Below, one piece after another: positions 16,093 through 25,607 of a stretch of DNA of 64,000 nt (the stretch's first letter is position 1; each line of letters begins with the position of its first letter). The DNA lies in the NCBI GenBank assembly GCA_040752275.1, contig JBFMFH010000062.1, positions 137,676-201,675 on the forward strand. The letters run 5' to 3'. The notes below the pieces were generated by a model. It ran no database searches. It was not told the origin of the DNA and worked only from the letters and a program-made list of their open reading frames with translations. Both the position numbers and the translations under genes were made by a program. The DNA is from JBFMFH01 sp040752275. GTDB lineage: Bacteria; Acidobacteriota; Vicinamibacteria; Vicinamibacterales; JAKQTR01.

Positions 16093-17955
16093 ATGAACCG
16101 TGTCCGTCCGATGGTGATCGCGCTGGTGGTTGCGCTGGCCGCGCTGACGGCGCAGGCAAGCACGCAGAGGCCGCGGGAGACGCGCGAGGAGAAGCTGGCC
16201 CGGCAGGCCGCCGAGAAGCGGGAGCATGACGCCGCCCGGTGGGTCGAGCGGACGCTGAAGCGGATGACGCTTGACGAGAAGATCGGTCAACTGCTGGTCC
16301 CGTCGCTCAACGCGGCGTACCTGAGCACCGACACGGATGAGTACGAGCGGCTGATGCACCTCGTGCGCGACCTGAGGGTCGGCGGGTTCCACGTCTTCGG
16401 CAGCGGAGAAGCGTTTCCGCAGGTCATGCTGAACCCGGTGTGGGGGTCCGGCAACGCCTCGCGCAAGGGCGATCCGTACGCGGCGGCCGTTCTGCTCAAT
16501 GCTCTGCAGTCGGCTTCGGCGTTGCCGCTCATCACGACGGCAGACTTCGAAGGCGGTGCCGGCTACATCCTCAACGGAGCGACCCGCCTGCCGAGGGCGA
16601 TGGCCATCGGGGCCACGCGTGATCCGCAGCTCGCGTTCCGGGCAGGCGAAGTGTCGGCGAGGGAAGCGAAGGCCATCGGAATCTCCGTGGACTTCTACCC
16701 AGTCGTCGACGTGAACAACAACCCGCGGAATCCGATCATCAACATTCGGTCGTTCGGTGAAGAGCCCGCCCTCGTCTCCGAGATGGCGCGGGCGTACGTG
16801 CGCGGCATCCAGAGCCAGGGCGTGCTGGCGACGGCCAAGCACTTCCCGGGCCACGGCGACACGGCCGTGGATACGCATCTTGGCTTGGCGGTCATCGGGC
16901 ACCCGCGATCGCGGCTCGACCACGTCGAGCTGCCCCCGTTCAAGGCAGCCATCGAAGAAGGCATCGGCGCCGTGATGTCCTCGCATATCGCATTGCCTGC
17001 GCTCGATTCATCGCCGGGTGTTCCCGCGACGTTGAGCCGGCCGATCCTGACAGGGCTCCTGCGCGGAGACCTGCAGTTCAAGGGACTGGTCTTCACCGAC
17101 TCGATGTCGATGAACGCCATCTCGAAGGCGTTTGCACCAGAGAAGGCGGCGGCAATGGCCGTGAAGGCCGGGGCCGACTTCGTGCTCCACTCGCCGGACA
17201 ACGACGCGGCGTTCAAGGGCATCAGGGCGGCGGTGGACGCAGGAGACATTCCCGAGGCACAGATCACCGCGTCGGTCGAACGGATCCTCCAGGCGAAGGC
17301 CAGGATCGGGCTGCACGTCCGGAGGCTCACGGACCTGGCGGCGATTCCCGGGACATTCGGCGGACGCGCGCACGCGGAGGTGGCCCGGGAGATCAACGAG
17401 AAGGCGGTGACGCTCATCAAGGACGAGCGGAACCAGGTGCCGCTCGCCGCATCGACGGACGCCGGCATCCTCTACCTGTCGGTCATCGACTATGCCGGCG
17501 GGTGGCGGGAAGGTGTGCCGAGCCGGACCTTCATCCCGGAGCTCAAGAAGCGCTGGCCGAACACCACGGCCATCGAGATCACCGATCGTACGACGGCGTC
17601 CGAGTACGACTTGGTCCGCGCGCTGGCGCGGAAGGCGGACGTGATTGTGGCCGGCGTGTGGGTGCGCATCGCGTCGTACAGCGGCCGGATGGATTTGAGT
17701 CCGGCGCAGGTGTCGCTGCTCGAGAGCGTCGCCGGGCAGCAGAAACCGTTCGTAGCGGTCCTGTTCGGCAACCCGTACGTGGCGACCTTCGTGCCGAAGC
17801 TCCCGGCGATGTTGCTGACCTACGAATTCTCGGATGCCACCGAGCGGGCCGCCGTCCGCGCGATCGCCGGAGAGATTCCCATCGGTGGAAGGCTGCCCAT
17901 CGCGCTGCCCGGGATGTTCCCGATCGGCCATGGGCTGGTGCGGGGGATCAAGTAG
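16093..17955 (+). CDS. Glycoside hydrolase family 3, NagZ-like beta-N-acetylhexosaminidase, exported
   Basis: A 620-residue protein with a Sec signal peptide (residues 1-23) and a GH3 TIM-barrel domain (about 55-400). The motif KHFPGHGDT (249-257) contains the His-Asp-type general acid/base loop typical of NagZ-like GH3 enzymes. The nucleophile is Asp336 in VFTDSMSM. A second alpha/beta domain follows (about 430-615). The probable role is trimming N-acetylglucosamine-containing sugars from peptidoglycan or chitin fragments in the periplasm. The gene stands alone behind repeat arrays. Confidence 0.88.
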   Translation: MNRVRPMVIALVVALAALTAQASTQRPRETREEKLARQAAEKREHDAARWVERTLKRMTLDEKIGQLLVPSLNAAYLSTDTDEYERLMHLVRDLRVGGFHVFGSGEAFPQVMLNPVWGSGNASRKGDPYAAAVLLNALQSASALPLITTADFEGGAGYILNGATRLPRAMAIGATRDPQLAFRAGEVSAREAKAIGISVDFYPVVDVNNNPRNPIINIRSFGEEPALVSEMARAYVRGIQSQGVLATAKHFPGHGDTAVDTHLGLAVIGHPRSRLDHVELPPFKAAIEEGIGAVMSSHIALPALDSSPGVPATLSRPILTGLLRGDLQFKGLVFTDSMSMNAISKAFAPEKAAAMAVKAGADFVLHSPDNDAAFKGIRAAVDAGDIPEAQITASVERILQAKARIGLHVRRLTDLAAIPGTFGGRAHAEVAREINEKAVTLIKDERNQVPLAASTDAGILYLSVIDYAGGWREGVPSRTFIPELKKRWPNTTAIEITDRTTASEYDLVRALARKADVIVAGVWVRIASYSGRMDLSPAQVSLLESVAGQQKPFVAVLFGNPYVATFVPKLPAMLLTYEFSDATERAAVRAIAGEIPIGGRLPIALPGMFPIGHGLVRGIK

Positions 17956-17990
17956 GGATTAGAAGGGACTGGGGAGTGGGGCTGTCGAAA

Positions 17991-18022
17991 CCCGAGTCCC
18001 GAATCCCGAATCCCGAATCCCG
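17991..18022. repeat. GGGATTC-type heptamer repeat
   Basis: Four units CCCGAGT/CCCGAAT in tandem immediately upstream of the FmdB-like gene. The last unit runs into the GGAGGG ribosome site of that gene. Confidence 0.75.
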
Positions 18023-18037
18023 GAGGGAATGCACCCC

Positions 18038-18403
18038 ATGCCCATTTACGAGTATGCCTGCCGCTCATGCCGGCGGAAGACGTCGGCGCTCGTGCTCAAT
18101 CGCGCGCGTGAGGCGGAGGTCCGCTGCCGGCATTGCGGCAGCGCGGATCTCGAGCGCTTGTGGTCCCGTTTCGCCTCGCCCAAGTCCGAGGATGCTCGCC
18201 TTGAGTCGATGGCCGACCCGTCGGCGCTCGCGGGCCTCGACGAGAGCGATCCCCGCAGCGTCGCCAGGTTCATGAAGAAGATGGGCCGGGAGATGGGGGA
18301 GGACTTCGGCGAGGACATCGAGCAGGCGATGGAGGAGGAGATGGCCGGCGGCGGAGACGGGGCCGGCGATGGCGGGACCTCCTCGTCCTCGGACGACCTG
18401 TAG
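18038..18403 (+). CDS. FmdB-family zinc-ribbon protein
   Basis: A 121-residue protein opening with MPIYEYACRSC. Cysteines 8, 11, 30 and 33 form a Cys4 zinc ribbon as in FmdB/CxxC regulatory proteins. The family is usually 70-90 residues; here an acidic, Gly/Ser-rich tail (about residues 85-121) is added. A start at 18029 is possible, but the family begins at MPIYEY and the GGAGGG site is better spaced for 18038. Its role is unknown; regulation is suggested only by the family name. Confidence 0.75.
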   Translation: MPIYEYACRSCRRKTSALVLNRAREAEVRCRHCGSADLERLWSRFASPKSEDARLESMADPSALAGLDESDPRSVARFMKKMGREMGEDFGEDIEQAMEEEMAGGGDGAGDGGTSSSSDDL

Positions 18404-18406
18404 TCC

Positions 18407-19378
18407 ATGGGCGGGACGGACACCAGGCGATCGTCGGCCGCCACGCAGGCCCGTCCGTCTCCCTTCCTGAAGTGGGCCGGCGGGAAACGGCAACTGCTGC
18501 CCGAGCTTCGCCGCTACTACCCGCGGGAGTTCCGCGGGTACGTCGAGCCCTTCGTGGGGAGCGGCGCCGTCTACTTCGATCTGTACGCGATGGATCGGCT
18601 GCGCGGCCGGCGGGTCGTCCTGATGGATGACAACGCGGATCTGGTGGGCTGCTATCTCACCGTGCGCGATCACCCTGCAGCCGTGATCCGCCACCTGACG
18701 ACGCTGGCGGCCGAACGGCGGCTCGGCCCGAGCGAGCACTACTACAACGTGCGCGATCGCCGGTTCAACCCGACCCGAGCGGCGCTACGCAAGAATGGCG
18801 GGATCGATCCAGCCGCGTACACCCCGCGTCTGGCGGCGATGCTGATCTACCTCAACCGGACCGGCTTCAACGGTCTGTTCCGACTGAACGCCGACGGACT
18901 CTTCAACGTCCCTGCCGGGCGGTATGCGAACCCGACCATCTGTGACGCGGAGAAACTGAGGGCGGTGGCGCACGCGCTCGCGGAGCGAAGGACGCAGATC
19001 CGGCGAGGCTGGTTCGAGCAGGTCCCTGCGCGCGCCAGGCCGGGAGACTTCGTGTACCTGGATCCGCCCTACGCGCCGCTGAGCACCACCTCGCGCTTCA
19101 CGTCGTATACCGCCGGTCAGTTCTCGAGCGAAGACCAGATCCGCCTGCAGGCGGTCGTGATTGAGCTTGCGCGCCGCGGCTGCCACGTGCTGCTGAGCAA
19201 TTCCGTGGCCCCTGAGGTGCGGGGTCTCTACGATGAGAACGATGCCGCGAGGGCGGCCGGGCTCCGTGCCTACCGAGTGAACGCGCGGCGCGCCATCAAC
19301 TCGAAGGCCTCACAGCGCGGGCCCATCGAGGAGTACATCGTCACCAACATCGACGCCGGCACATCACCGTGCCCCTGA
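18407..19378 (+). CDS. D12-class DNA adenine N6-methyltransferase, Dam-like
   Basis: A 323-residue S-adenosylmethionine-dependent methylase. FLKWAGGKRQLLPEL (20-34) and FVGSGAVYFDL (49-59) form the cofactor-binding region, and the catalytic motif DPPY is at 219-222. LNRTGFNGLFR (149-159) is typical of Dam/DpnM enzymes, which methylate the A in GATC. No restriction gene is adjacent, so it is probably a solitary methylase. It follows the FmdB-like gene after three bases. Confidence 0.9.
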   Translation: MGGTDTRRSSAATQARPSPFLKWAGGKRQLLPELRRYYPREFRGYVEPFVGSGAVYFDLYAMDRLRGRRVVLMDDNADLVGCYLTVRDHPAAVIRHLTTLAAERRLGPSEHYYNVRDRRFNPTRAALRKNGGIDPAAYTPRLAAMLIYLNRTGFNGLFRLNADGLFNVPAGRYANPTICDAEKLRAVAHALAERRTQIRRGWFEQVPARARPGDFVYLDPPYAPLSTTSRFTSYTAGQFSSEDQIRLQAVVIELARRGCHVLLSNSVAPEVRGLYDENDAARAAGLRAYRVNARRAINSKASQRGPIEEYIVTNIDAGTSPCP

Positions 19379-19389
19379 GCTACCGCCGG

Positions 19390-19773
19390 TCACGACGCGG
19401 CGGGAGAGCTGTCAACCACGAACCCCTCTTTCTGTGCGGCGCCGGCAAGTCGTTCATCGAGCGTGACGAAGGTCAGCGTCGGCGGGCGGCGCTCGGCGAT
19501 GACCGTATCGCTCAGTCGGGCGCCCCCCTTCGGCACAGGCCCCCCCTCAGCCAGCACGCGCTTCGGCGTCGGGGCGGACGCGGGTCGCAGGATGCCCTGT
19601 CGCAGCAGTCGCGCGGCCCGGCCGATGGAGGCGCCCTTCCCGGGTGCCACGACCGACTCCAGGCGCGCCACGGGCACGCCCCGGTCCTCGATGATGATCG
19701 ACTCGCCCTGGCGCACGCGGTCGATGAGGGCGCTCAGACCGTTCTTGGCCTCCGAGATACTCGCTCGATGCAC
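19390..19773 (-). pseudogene. Phd-type antitoxin joined in frame to a PIN-toxin tail
   Basis: From the GTG at 19773 the frame reads VHRASISEAKNGLSALIDRV, then EDRGVPVARLE, a prevent-host-death antitoxin of about 95 residues ending near VIAERR. It continues without a stop into LTFVTLDERLAGAAQKEGF, the final strand and helix of a VapC/PIN toxin. The toxin body with its acidic active-site residues is missing, so the pair looks like an internal deletion that fused both ends. The antitoxin part may still be made. Upstream it is in frame with an ATPase remnant. Confidence 0.65.
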
Positions 19774-20607
19774 ATGGCCATTATTGCCAGATATTAGTGT
19801 CCGCGCCCCAAGGCCGAAGTCGGGGTCCCCGTACGTGCGCAGCAACGTCGCGACCCAGCCCTCGAAGAGGGAACCGCGCTCGGCCGGCGTTGGGGCATGG
19901 CGGTCGCGCCGTACGGCTCGGACGACGCCCGGGTCAACCCAGTAGAGCTTGGGGTGCTGGCGCTCCTTGACACGGAGCTTCGCCTCGAACCCGGGAACCA
20001 GCCAGGCCAGATGCGTGTCCGCGAGGATGTCCAGGTAGCCGGCGACCGTCGACCGCGCGACGCCGGCATCGCGGGCGAGGCTCGCGACATTGAGCACCTG
20101 CCCGTGGAAGAGCGCCGCGACAGGAAGGAACCTGGCGAATCCCGGCAGGTTCCTCACGAGGGCTTCAGCCTGAATCTCCTCTTTCAGGTACATGTGGACG
20201 TACGCCTGCAGGCTGTCCTGAGGATCCGCCGACTGCCAGATGACCGGCAGGCTGCCCCACCGCAATACCCTGTCAAGTTCGAAGTCCGCGCCGAGCTCCT
20301 CCGGTACGAGTGGCAGCATGATCCGGCGCAGCGCGCGCCCCGCAAGCAGGTTCGTGCCGGACTGTTTCAGCTTGCGGGCACTCGATCCGAGCAGGACGAA
20401 CTGCAGACGACGGTCCTCGATGAACCGGTGCTCTTCGTTGAGAAGAGCAGGCAGGCGCTGGATCTCGTCCAGCACGACCCAACGTCCTGGCGGGACGGCC
20501 GACAGTTCCCGCGCCAGGAGTCCGATGTCCGCCAGGTAGGCCTGGAACAGAAGTGCGTCCCCGACGTTCGGCGGGGCACGCTCTCGCCTCGGCACGGCCG
20601 ACACCAT
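19774..20607 (-). pseudogene. Remnant of AAA/DUF4143 ATPase
   Basis: About 278 residues matching the middle of ATP-binding proteins with a C-terminal DUF4143 domain. Visible are the Walker B segment RWVVLDEIQRLP, the sensor region FVLLGSSARKLKQSGTNLLAGRA, and the DUF4143 winged-helix part ARDAGVARSTVAGYLDIL. The N-terminus, including the Walker A loop, is absent, and the C-terminal nuclease-like part is cut short where the frame runs into the antitoxin. It is probably non-functional. Confidence 0.65.
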
Positions 20608-20683
20608 CCACGGCTCTGTCGGGATTGGGTGAAGGGACAGGCGTCCCCCGGGACGAACCCGGGAAACGCCCGTCGTTGGTGCC

Positions 20684-23600
20684 CTACTGCCCGATCAGCT
20701 TGTCCGCCTCGGCCTTCAGCCGCGCGTAGTCCGTCTTGAGCACGGCCAGGCGCTCGAAGGCGTCGCGGCCGACCTTCTGATCGACCCGCGTGCCCAAGCC
20801 CGCCAGATACGACGTATGCGCCTGAAGCCCCGGGCGCGCGTAGCGGACGCCTTCCGGCCACGTGACGAGTTGCGAATAGAGCTGCTCGATGGCGGCGAGC
20901 TTGTCCGCCGGACCGGCCTTGGCCGCCTCACGCGCCGCCCGGACGCGGCTGACGAGCTGCCCGACCTGCTGGCTGAACGCGCGCAGGTCGAGGATGCGCG
21001 TGTACTGCTCGACCAGATCCGCCTCGGTCACACCCGACGCGGCCACGTTCGGATCGATGAGCACCTTGAACGACTGAGTCTGGGACGCGCCGTCCACGGT
21101 GAGCTTCACCTGGTACGACCCCGGCGGCACGGTTACACCCTCACCGCTCTGCACGTTCCAGACGAACCGGTTCATGCCGGAATTCTTCGTCACGCGCGAC
21201 TGGAGCGCCATCCCGCCCCGGGCCCGCGCGGCGATCATGGCGGCGTCTGGATCCTGGTCGGCCGCCGCGCCGCCTCCGCGTCCGCCACGGCCGCCGCGCC
21301 CGGCCCCGGCCACTGGCGCGTTGCTGCTGTAGCTGTTCACGACGGCACCGGTCGCGTCGAGCACGTCGATCTGCACGGGGCCCGCAGGCTCCGATGGCAG
21401 GTAGTAATCGAAGGTCGGCCCGAGCGTCGCGGGGCTGATGCGCGTCCGGTAGCCGTCACGCGGCGCGAACAGCTTCACGGCACCCTTCGAGCTGCCAGGC
21501 GTCAGCTGGTGCAGCACGCTCAGGTTGTCCATGATCCAGAAGGCGCGGCCCTGCGTCGCGACGAGCAGGTCCTTCCGGTGCACCTTGATGTCGTTGATCG
21601 GGATCTGCGGCATGTTCTGGAAAGACGGCTGCCAGTGGGCCCCATCGTCGAACGAGATGTACAAGCCGAATTCCGTGCCGGCGTAGAGCAGACCCTCGCG
21701 GCTGGGATCCTCGCGGACGACGCGGGTGGGCGTGTCAGCGGGGATGCCGTTCGCGCCGTCGGTCAGCCGCCGCCACGTCTTGCCGTAGTCGTCGGTCTTG
21801 TAGATGTACGGCGCGTAGTCGCCGAGCAGGTACCGGTAGACCGCGTAGTACGCAGAGCCCCTCCGGTGCGGTGACGGATCGACGAACGCCACGCGGCCGC
21901 CTTCGGGCAGTTCCTTCGGCGTGATGCGGGTCCAGTTCACGCCGCCGTCGCGCGTGATGCTGAACGGCCCGTCGTTCGCGCCCGTCCAGATGACGCCCTT
22001 CTCGAGGGGCGACTCGGCGATGGCGTAGAGCGTCGAGTAGAACTCCTCGCCGGTCACGTCGCGCGTGATCGGCTCGCCGCTCGGACCCTGGCAGCACGGC
22101 GGGAACGCGGTCAGATCCGGAGAGATCGTCTCCCACGTCACGCCCTTGTCGTGCGTGCGGTGGACGTGCTGCGACCCGTAGTAGAGCACCTCCGGGTCGA
22201 AGGGCGACAGGTTCATGGGTGAGACCCGCTGGAAGCGGAGGACGAGCTCGTTCCCGGCATTGCCGTAGAGCGATTGCCCGCCGATCCAGTAGCTCCGGTT
22301 CTGGTTGGTCCTCAGGTCCATGACCTCGTACTGGCCTTTGCACGAGCCGTAGACGGTGTTGGGATCGGTGGGGTGCGGGATGATCGGGCCCGTCTCGCAG
22401 CCCGGGCCGGTCCGCCAGTCGCCCGTGTTGTACGGATTCGCCACGCTCGACAGGATGACGGTGGTGTTGTCCTGCTGCGCGCCGTAGATCTTGTACGGGA
22501 ACGCATTGTCGGCCCACACCTGGTAGAACTCGCCCGTCACCTGGTTCATCTGGGTCGACCAGGTCCGGCCGCCGTCGGTCGAGACGTTGGCGCCGCCGTC
22601 GTTGGCCTGCACCATGATGGTGCCGTCTCTCGGACTGACCCAGATGTCGTGGTTGTCCCCGTGCGGCGTCCGCATGGTGGTCAGCGTCTTGCCGCCATCG
22701 ACGGACTTGTAGAAGCCCTCGGCGCCGCAGTACACCACGTCGGCGTTGGTCGGGTCGGCCCCGAGCGTTGTGTAGTAGAAGGGCCGCTGGATGATCCCGG
22801 GCGTGGCGTTGACCTGCGTCCAGGTCGCGCCGGCATCATCGGACCGGTAGAGGCCTCCGCCGGGCTTGGCCTCGACGAGGGCATAGATGCGATCGGGCTT
22901 CGCGGCGGTCACAGCGAGGTTGCCCTTGCCGATCAGCTGATTCGGCAGCCCCGTCGAGATCTTCGTGAACGTCTCGCCGCCGTCCGTGCTCTTGTAGAAG
23001 CCGCCCTCCGTGCTGCCGCTGATGATCGTCCAGGGCTTCCGCTCCAGGCGCGACAGCCATGCGTAGACGACGGCCGGGTTGCCGGGCCGGAACTCGACAT
23101 CCATGGCGCCAAGCTGGTCAGAAAGATACAGCGTCTTCTTCCAGGTCTTCCCGCCGTCGACGCTCTTGAAGACACCGCGCTCGGCGTTCTTCTTGAAGAT
23201 GTCGCCCGTCATCGCGGCAAGGACGATATCCGGGTTGGTGGGGTGGATGCGGATGGCGCCGCACTGGCCGCCGTCGCGGAGTCCCGCGAACCCCCATGTC
23301 TGGCCGCCGTCGGTGCTCTTGTAGATGCCGCGTCCCGTCGAGACGTTGCTGCGAACCCCGTCCGAGCCGGTGCCGACGTAAATGATGTCGGGATTCGAGT
23401 CGGCCACGGCGATCGAGCCGATGGAGCCGAGCGGGATCTGCCCGTCCGTGATGGGTGTCCATGTGGCGCCGTTGTCGGTCGTGCGGAACACGCCGCCGCT
23501 TGCGACGCCCATGTAGAAGGTCGTTGGCTGGGTGGGCACGCCAGTCACGGTTGTCACGCGGCCTCCGCGCGACGGGCCGACGAGGCGATACGTGAGGCCC

Positions 23601-23773
23601 TTGAGCAGGGCCGGATCGACGCCGCCCGTCGGAGCCGCGGCAGTCTGTGCCGCCCGCTCGGCATCACCGAGGGCCGGTCCGGCCACCATCGTGTTGGTGA
23701 ACACGAGCAGAGAGGTTAGCAGCAGCACGGGTGCGGCGATGGCCGCGCGCATCAACCAGTGAGTTCGGGTCAT
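20684..23773 (-). CDS. Large exported Asp-box beta-propeller protein (VPS10/sortilin-like)
   Basis: A 1029-residue protein with a signal peptide or N-terminal anchor (about 1-30). Many Asp-box units follow (TTDNGATWTPI, SVDGGKTWKK, STDGGETFTKI, SDDAGATWTQV), building one or two beta-propellers up to about residue 780. A Gly-rich linker near 815-830 (GRGGRGGRGGG) leads to a FlgD-like beta domain (FVWNVQSGEGVTVPPGSYQVKL) and a helical tail. Such proteins are often named glycosyl hydrolase or sortilin-like, but no catalytic site is evident. Family paralogues are numerous in Acidobacteriota. A second one lies at 58629-61880. Confidence 0.8.
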   Translation of the reverse strand: MTRTHWLMRAAIAAPVLLLTSLLVFTNTMVAGPALGDAERAAQTAAAPTGGVDPALLKGLTYRLVGPSRGGRVTTVTGVPTQPTTFYMGVASGGVFRTTDNGATWTPITDGQIPLGSIGSIAVADSNPDIIYVGTGSDGVRSNVSTGRGIYKSTDGGQTWGFAGLRDGGQCGAIRIHPTNPDIVLAAMTGDIFKKNAERGVFKSVDGGKTWKKTLYLSDQLGAMDVEFRPGNPAVVYAWLSRLERKPWTIISGSTEGGFYKSTDGGETFTKISTGLPNQLIGKGNLAVTAAKPDRIYALVEAKPGGGLYRSDDAGATWTQVNATPGIIQRPFYYTTLGADPTNADVVYCGAEGFYKSVDGGKTLTTMRTPHGDNHDIWVSPRDGTIMVQANDGGANVSTDGGRTWSTQMNQVTGEFYQVWADNAFPYKIYGAQQDNTTVILSSVANPYNTGDWRTGPGCETGPIIPHPTDPNTVYGSCKGQYEVMDLRTNQNRSYWIGGQSLYGNAGNELVLRFQRVSPMNLSPFDPEVLYYGSQHVHRTHDKGVTWETISPDLTAFPPCCQGPSGEPITRDVTGEEFYSTLYAIAESPLEKGVIWTGANDGPFSITRDGGVNWTRITPKELPEGGRVAFVDPSPHRRGSAYYAVYRYLLGDYAPYIYKTDDYGKTWRRLTDGANGIPADTPTRVVREDPSREGLLYAGTEFGLYISFDDGAHWQPSFQNMPQIPINDIKVHRKDLLVATQGRAFWIMDNLSVLHQLTPGSSKGAVKLFAPRDGYRTRISPATLGPTFDYYLPSEPAGPVQIDVLDATGAVVNSYSSNAPVAGAGRGGRGGRGGGAAADQDPDAAMIAARARGGMALQSRVTKNSGMNRFVWNVQSGEGVTVPPGSYQVKLTVDGASQTQSFKVLIDPNVAASGVTEADLVEQYTRILDLRAFSQQVGQLVSRVRAAREAAKAGPADKLAAIEQLYSQLVTWPEGVRYARPGLQAHTSYLAGLGTRVDQKVGRDAFERLAVLKTDYARLKAEADKLIGQ

Positions 23774-23975
23774 GAGACGTTCTCCAGGCGAAATGGCAAG
23801 TCGTCGCCGGTAAGCTTACTACTACCTGCCCACCGAGTGCTCCATGATGAAGAGGCTGGCCGAGACCCGCCTTCGTTCTCGCGGTGATGGTGGGAACTCC
23901 GGCGCATCTGTCCGCGCCCAGATCGCGGCGAAGCGGCGCGAGGAAGAATGCGGGCCGGAGCGATGCGAAGGCGGA

Positions 23976-24052
23976 TGGCGCGCCCTGCAGGACTCGAACC
24001 TGCGGCCTCCTGGTTCGTAGCCAGACGCTCTATCCAGCTGAGCTAAGGGCGC
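23976..24052 (-). tRNA. tRNA-Arg (ACG)
   Basis: A full cloverleaf on the minus strand. The seven-pair acceptor stem runs from 24052, the D-arm contains AGCTCAGCTGGATAGAGC, the anticodon loop is CTACGAA with anticodon ACG, and the T-arm contains GGTTCGAGTCC. The 3' CCA is encoded at 23978-23976. The ACG anticodon is a target of the tRNA adenosine deaminase TadA, encoded at 27778-28233. Confidence 0.95.
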
Positions 24053-24165
24053 GCGGCGTGGTGCGGTCCGGCGGAGCGTGGCCGCCGGAACTCCTGAGTA
24101 TAGCACGACAGGGATGCCGGCCTGCCGGCCCGTGCCGGCCTGTTGTGCTATCGTTCCCGCAAGAG

Positions 24166-25407
24166 ATGACGCCCGCCCAGGCTTCCCTTGTCGCGCTCCT
24201 CGTCGCGATCATCCTCAGCTGTACGACCCAGATCAACGTCGGCCTTGTCGCGATTGTGCTGGCGTGGCTCGTCGGCGTCTACGGGGCCGGCCTGTCCGCA
24301 TCCGACATCGCTGCGGGCTTTCCGGTGCAGCTGTTCCTGACCCTGGCCGGCGTGACGCTGCTCTTCGCGCTCTCCGACGTCAACGGGACGATCGATACGA
24401 CCACCAGGCGCATCCTGCGCCTGGCGCGCGGGAGCGCCCGGCTGGTGCCCGTCCTGTTCTTCCTCATTGCAATGACCGTTTCGACGATCGGGCCGGGCGC
24501 CGTGGCGAGCGTCGCACTCGTCGCACCCGTGGCCATGGCCCTCGGCCGCCGCGCCGGGGTGCCGCCGTTCCTGACCGCCCTCATGGTGGCGAACGGCGCG
24601 AATGCCGGCAACCTGTCGCCGTTGAGCAGCGTTGGCATCATCGCCAACACCAAGATGGCTGACGTTGGCCTTGGCGGCCACGAATGGAAGGTGTGGGCGG
24701 CGAACTTCCTGGCTCATGTGGTCGTGGCGGCCGCAGCCTGGCTGCTGTTCGGCGGGCGGCGGCTCGAGTCGCGCGTGCAGGCCGGAGACGAAACACCGCG
24801 GCTGACGGGCCGGCAGCAGGGGACGCTCGCCGTCATCGCGACCTGGGTGGGCGCCGTGGTGCTGCTTGGATTGAATCTGGGCTTCGCGGCCTTTGGGGCC
24901 GCGATCGTGCTGGTGCTGGCAAGGCTGGCCGACGAGACATCCGCCGTCCGCAAGATGCCGTGGGGCGCCATCCTGATGGTCTGCGGCGTGTCGTTGCTTG
25001 TGACGGTGCTGGAAAAGACGGGCGGGATGGAGCTCTTCAGCGGCCTGCTTGCCCGCTTCGCGACGCCCTGGTCCGTGAACGGCGTGATGGCGTTCTTGAC
25101 CGGCGTGATCTCGACCTACAGCAGCACGTCCGGCGTCGTGCTGCCGTCGTTCCTGCCCACGGTTCCCGGCATCATCGAGCGGGTCGGCGGCGGAGATCCC
25201 CTGGCGCTGGCACTGAGCATCAATGTCGGGTCGTCGCTGGTGGACGTCTCGCCCCTCTCGACGATCGGCGCGCTCTCGGTTGCCGCTCTGCCGAACGGCG
25301 ATGATTCAGCGCTGCTCTTCCGCCGGCTCCTGATCTGGGGATTCTCGATGACCGTCGCCGGTGCAATCCTGTCGCAGATGTTCGCCGGCCGGCTCGCAGC
25401 CCTGTAG
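24166..25407 (+). CDS. SLC13/MatC-like organic-anion permease
   Basis: A 413-residue integral membrane protein with about eleven hydrophobic segments. The N-terminal half resembles the dicarboxylate carrier MatC. The repeat-related motifs ANGANAGNLSPLSSVGIIAN (about 145-164) and NVGSSLVDVSPLSTIGAL (near 365-382) match the paired Ser/Asn-Pro substrate loops of the ion-transporter superfamily. The likely substrates are malonate, C4-dicarboxylates or related anions. The start ATG at 24166 follows AAGAG. It lies alone between tRNA-Arg and a convergent cytochrome gene. Confidence 0.78.
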   Translation: MTPAQASLVALLVAIILSCTTQINVGLVAIVLAWLVGVYGAGLSASDIAAGFPVQLFLTLAGVTLLFALSDVNGTIDTTTRRILRLARGSARLVPVLFFLIAMTVSTIGPGAVASVALVAPVAMALGRRAGVPPFLTALMVANGANAGNLSPLSSVGIIANTKMADVGLGGHEWKVWAANFLAHVVVAAAAWLLFGGRRLESRVQAGDETPRLTGRQQGTLAVIATWVGAVVLLGLNLGFAAFGAAIVLVLARLADETSAVRKMPWGAILMVCGVSLLVTVLEKTGGMELFSGLLARFATPWSVNGVMAFLTGVISTYSSTSGVVLPSFLPTVPGIIERVGGGDPLALALSINVGSSLVDVSPLSTIGALSVAALPNGDDSALLFRRLLIWGFSMTVAGAILSQMFAGRLAAL

Positions 25408-25607
25408 GCGCCACTTCCCCACGAGGCTCGGCTTCAGACTGCCGAGCACGTGCGGGTGCGGCTCCGACCCGCTCGGTTGCGGTGTTGGCCTGGCCCCGCG
25501 TGCTGCGGGGCGGTCCAGGTCTTCGCCATCGGCGCCGTACGCCACAACGGGGCGCCCATCCGTTCGGACGAACCGCCCCGTCGCGGGCCACGCCGGGAAT
25601 CCGCGTC

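Noticed and set aside
12250..18022. Tandem short repeats considered as CRISPR arrays
   Set aside because: Units are 7 bases with no unique spacers and no cas genes.
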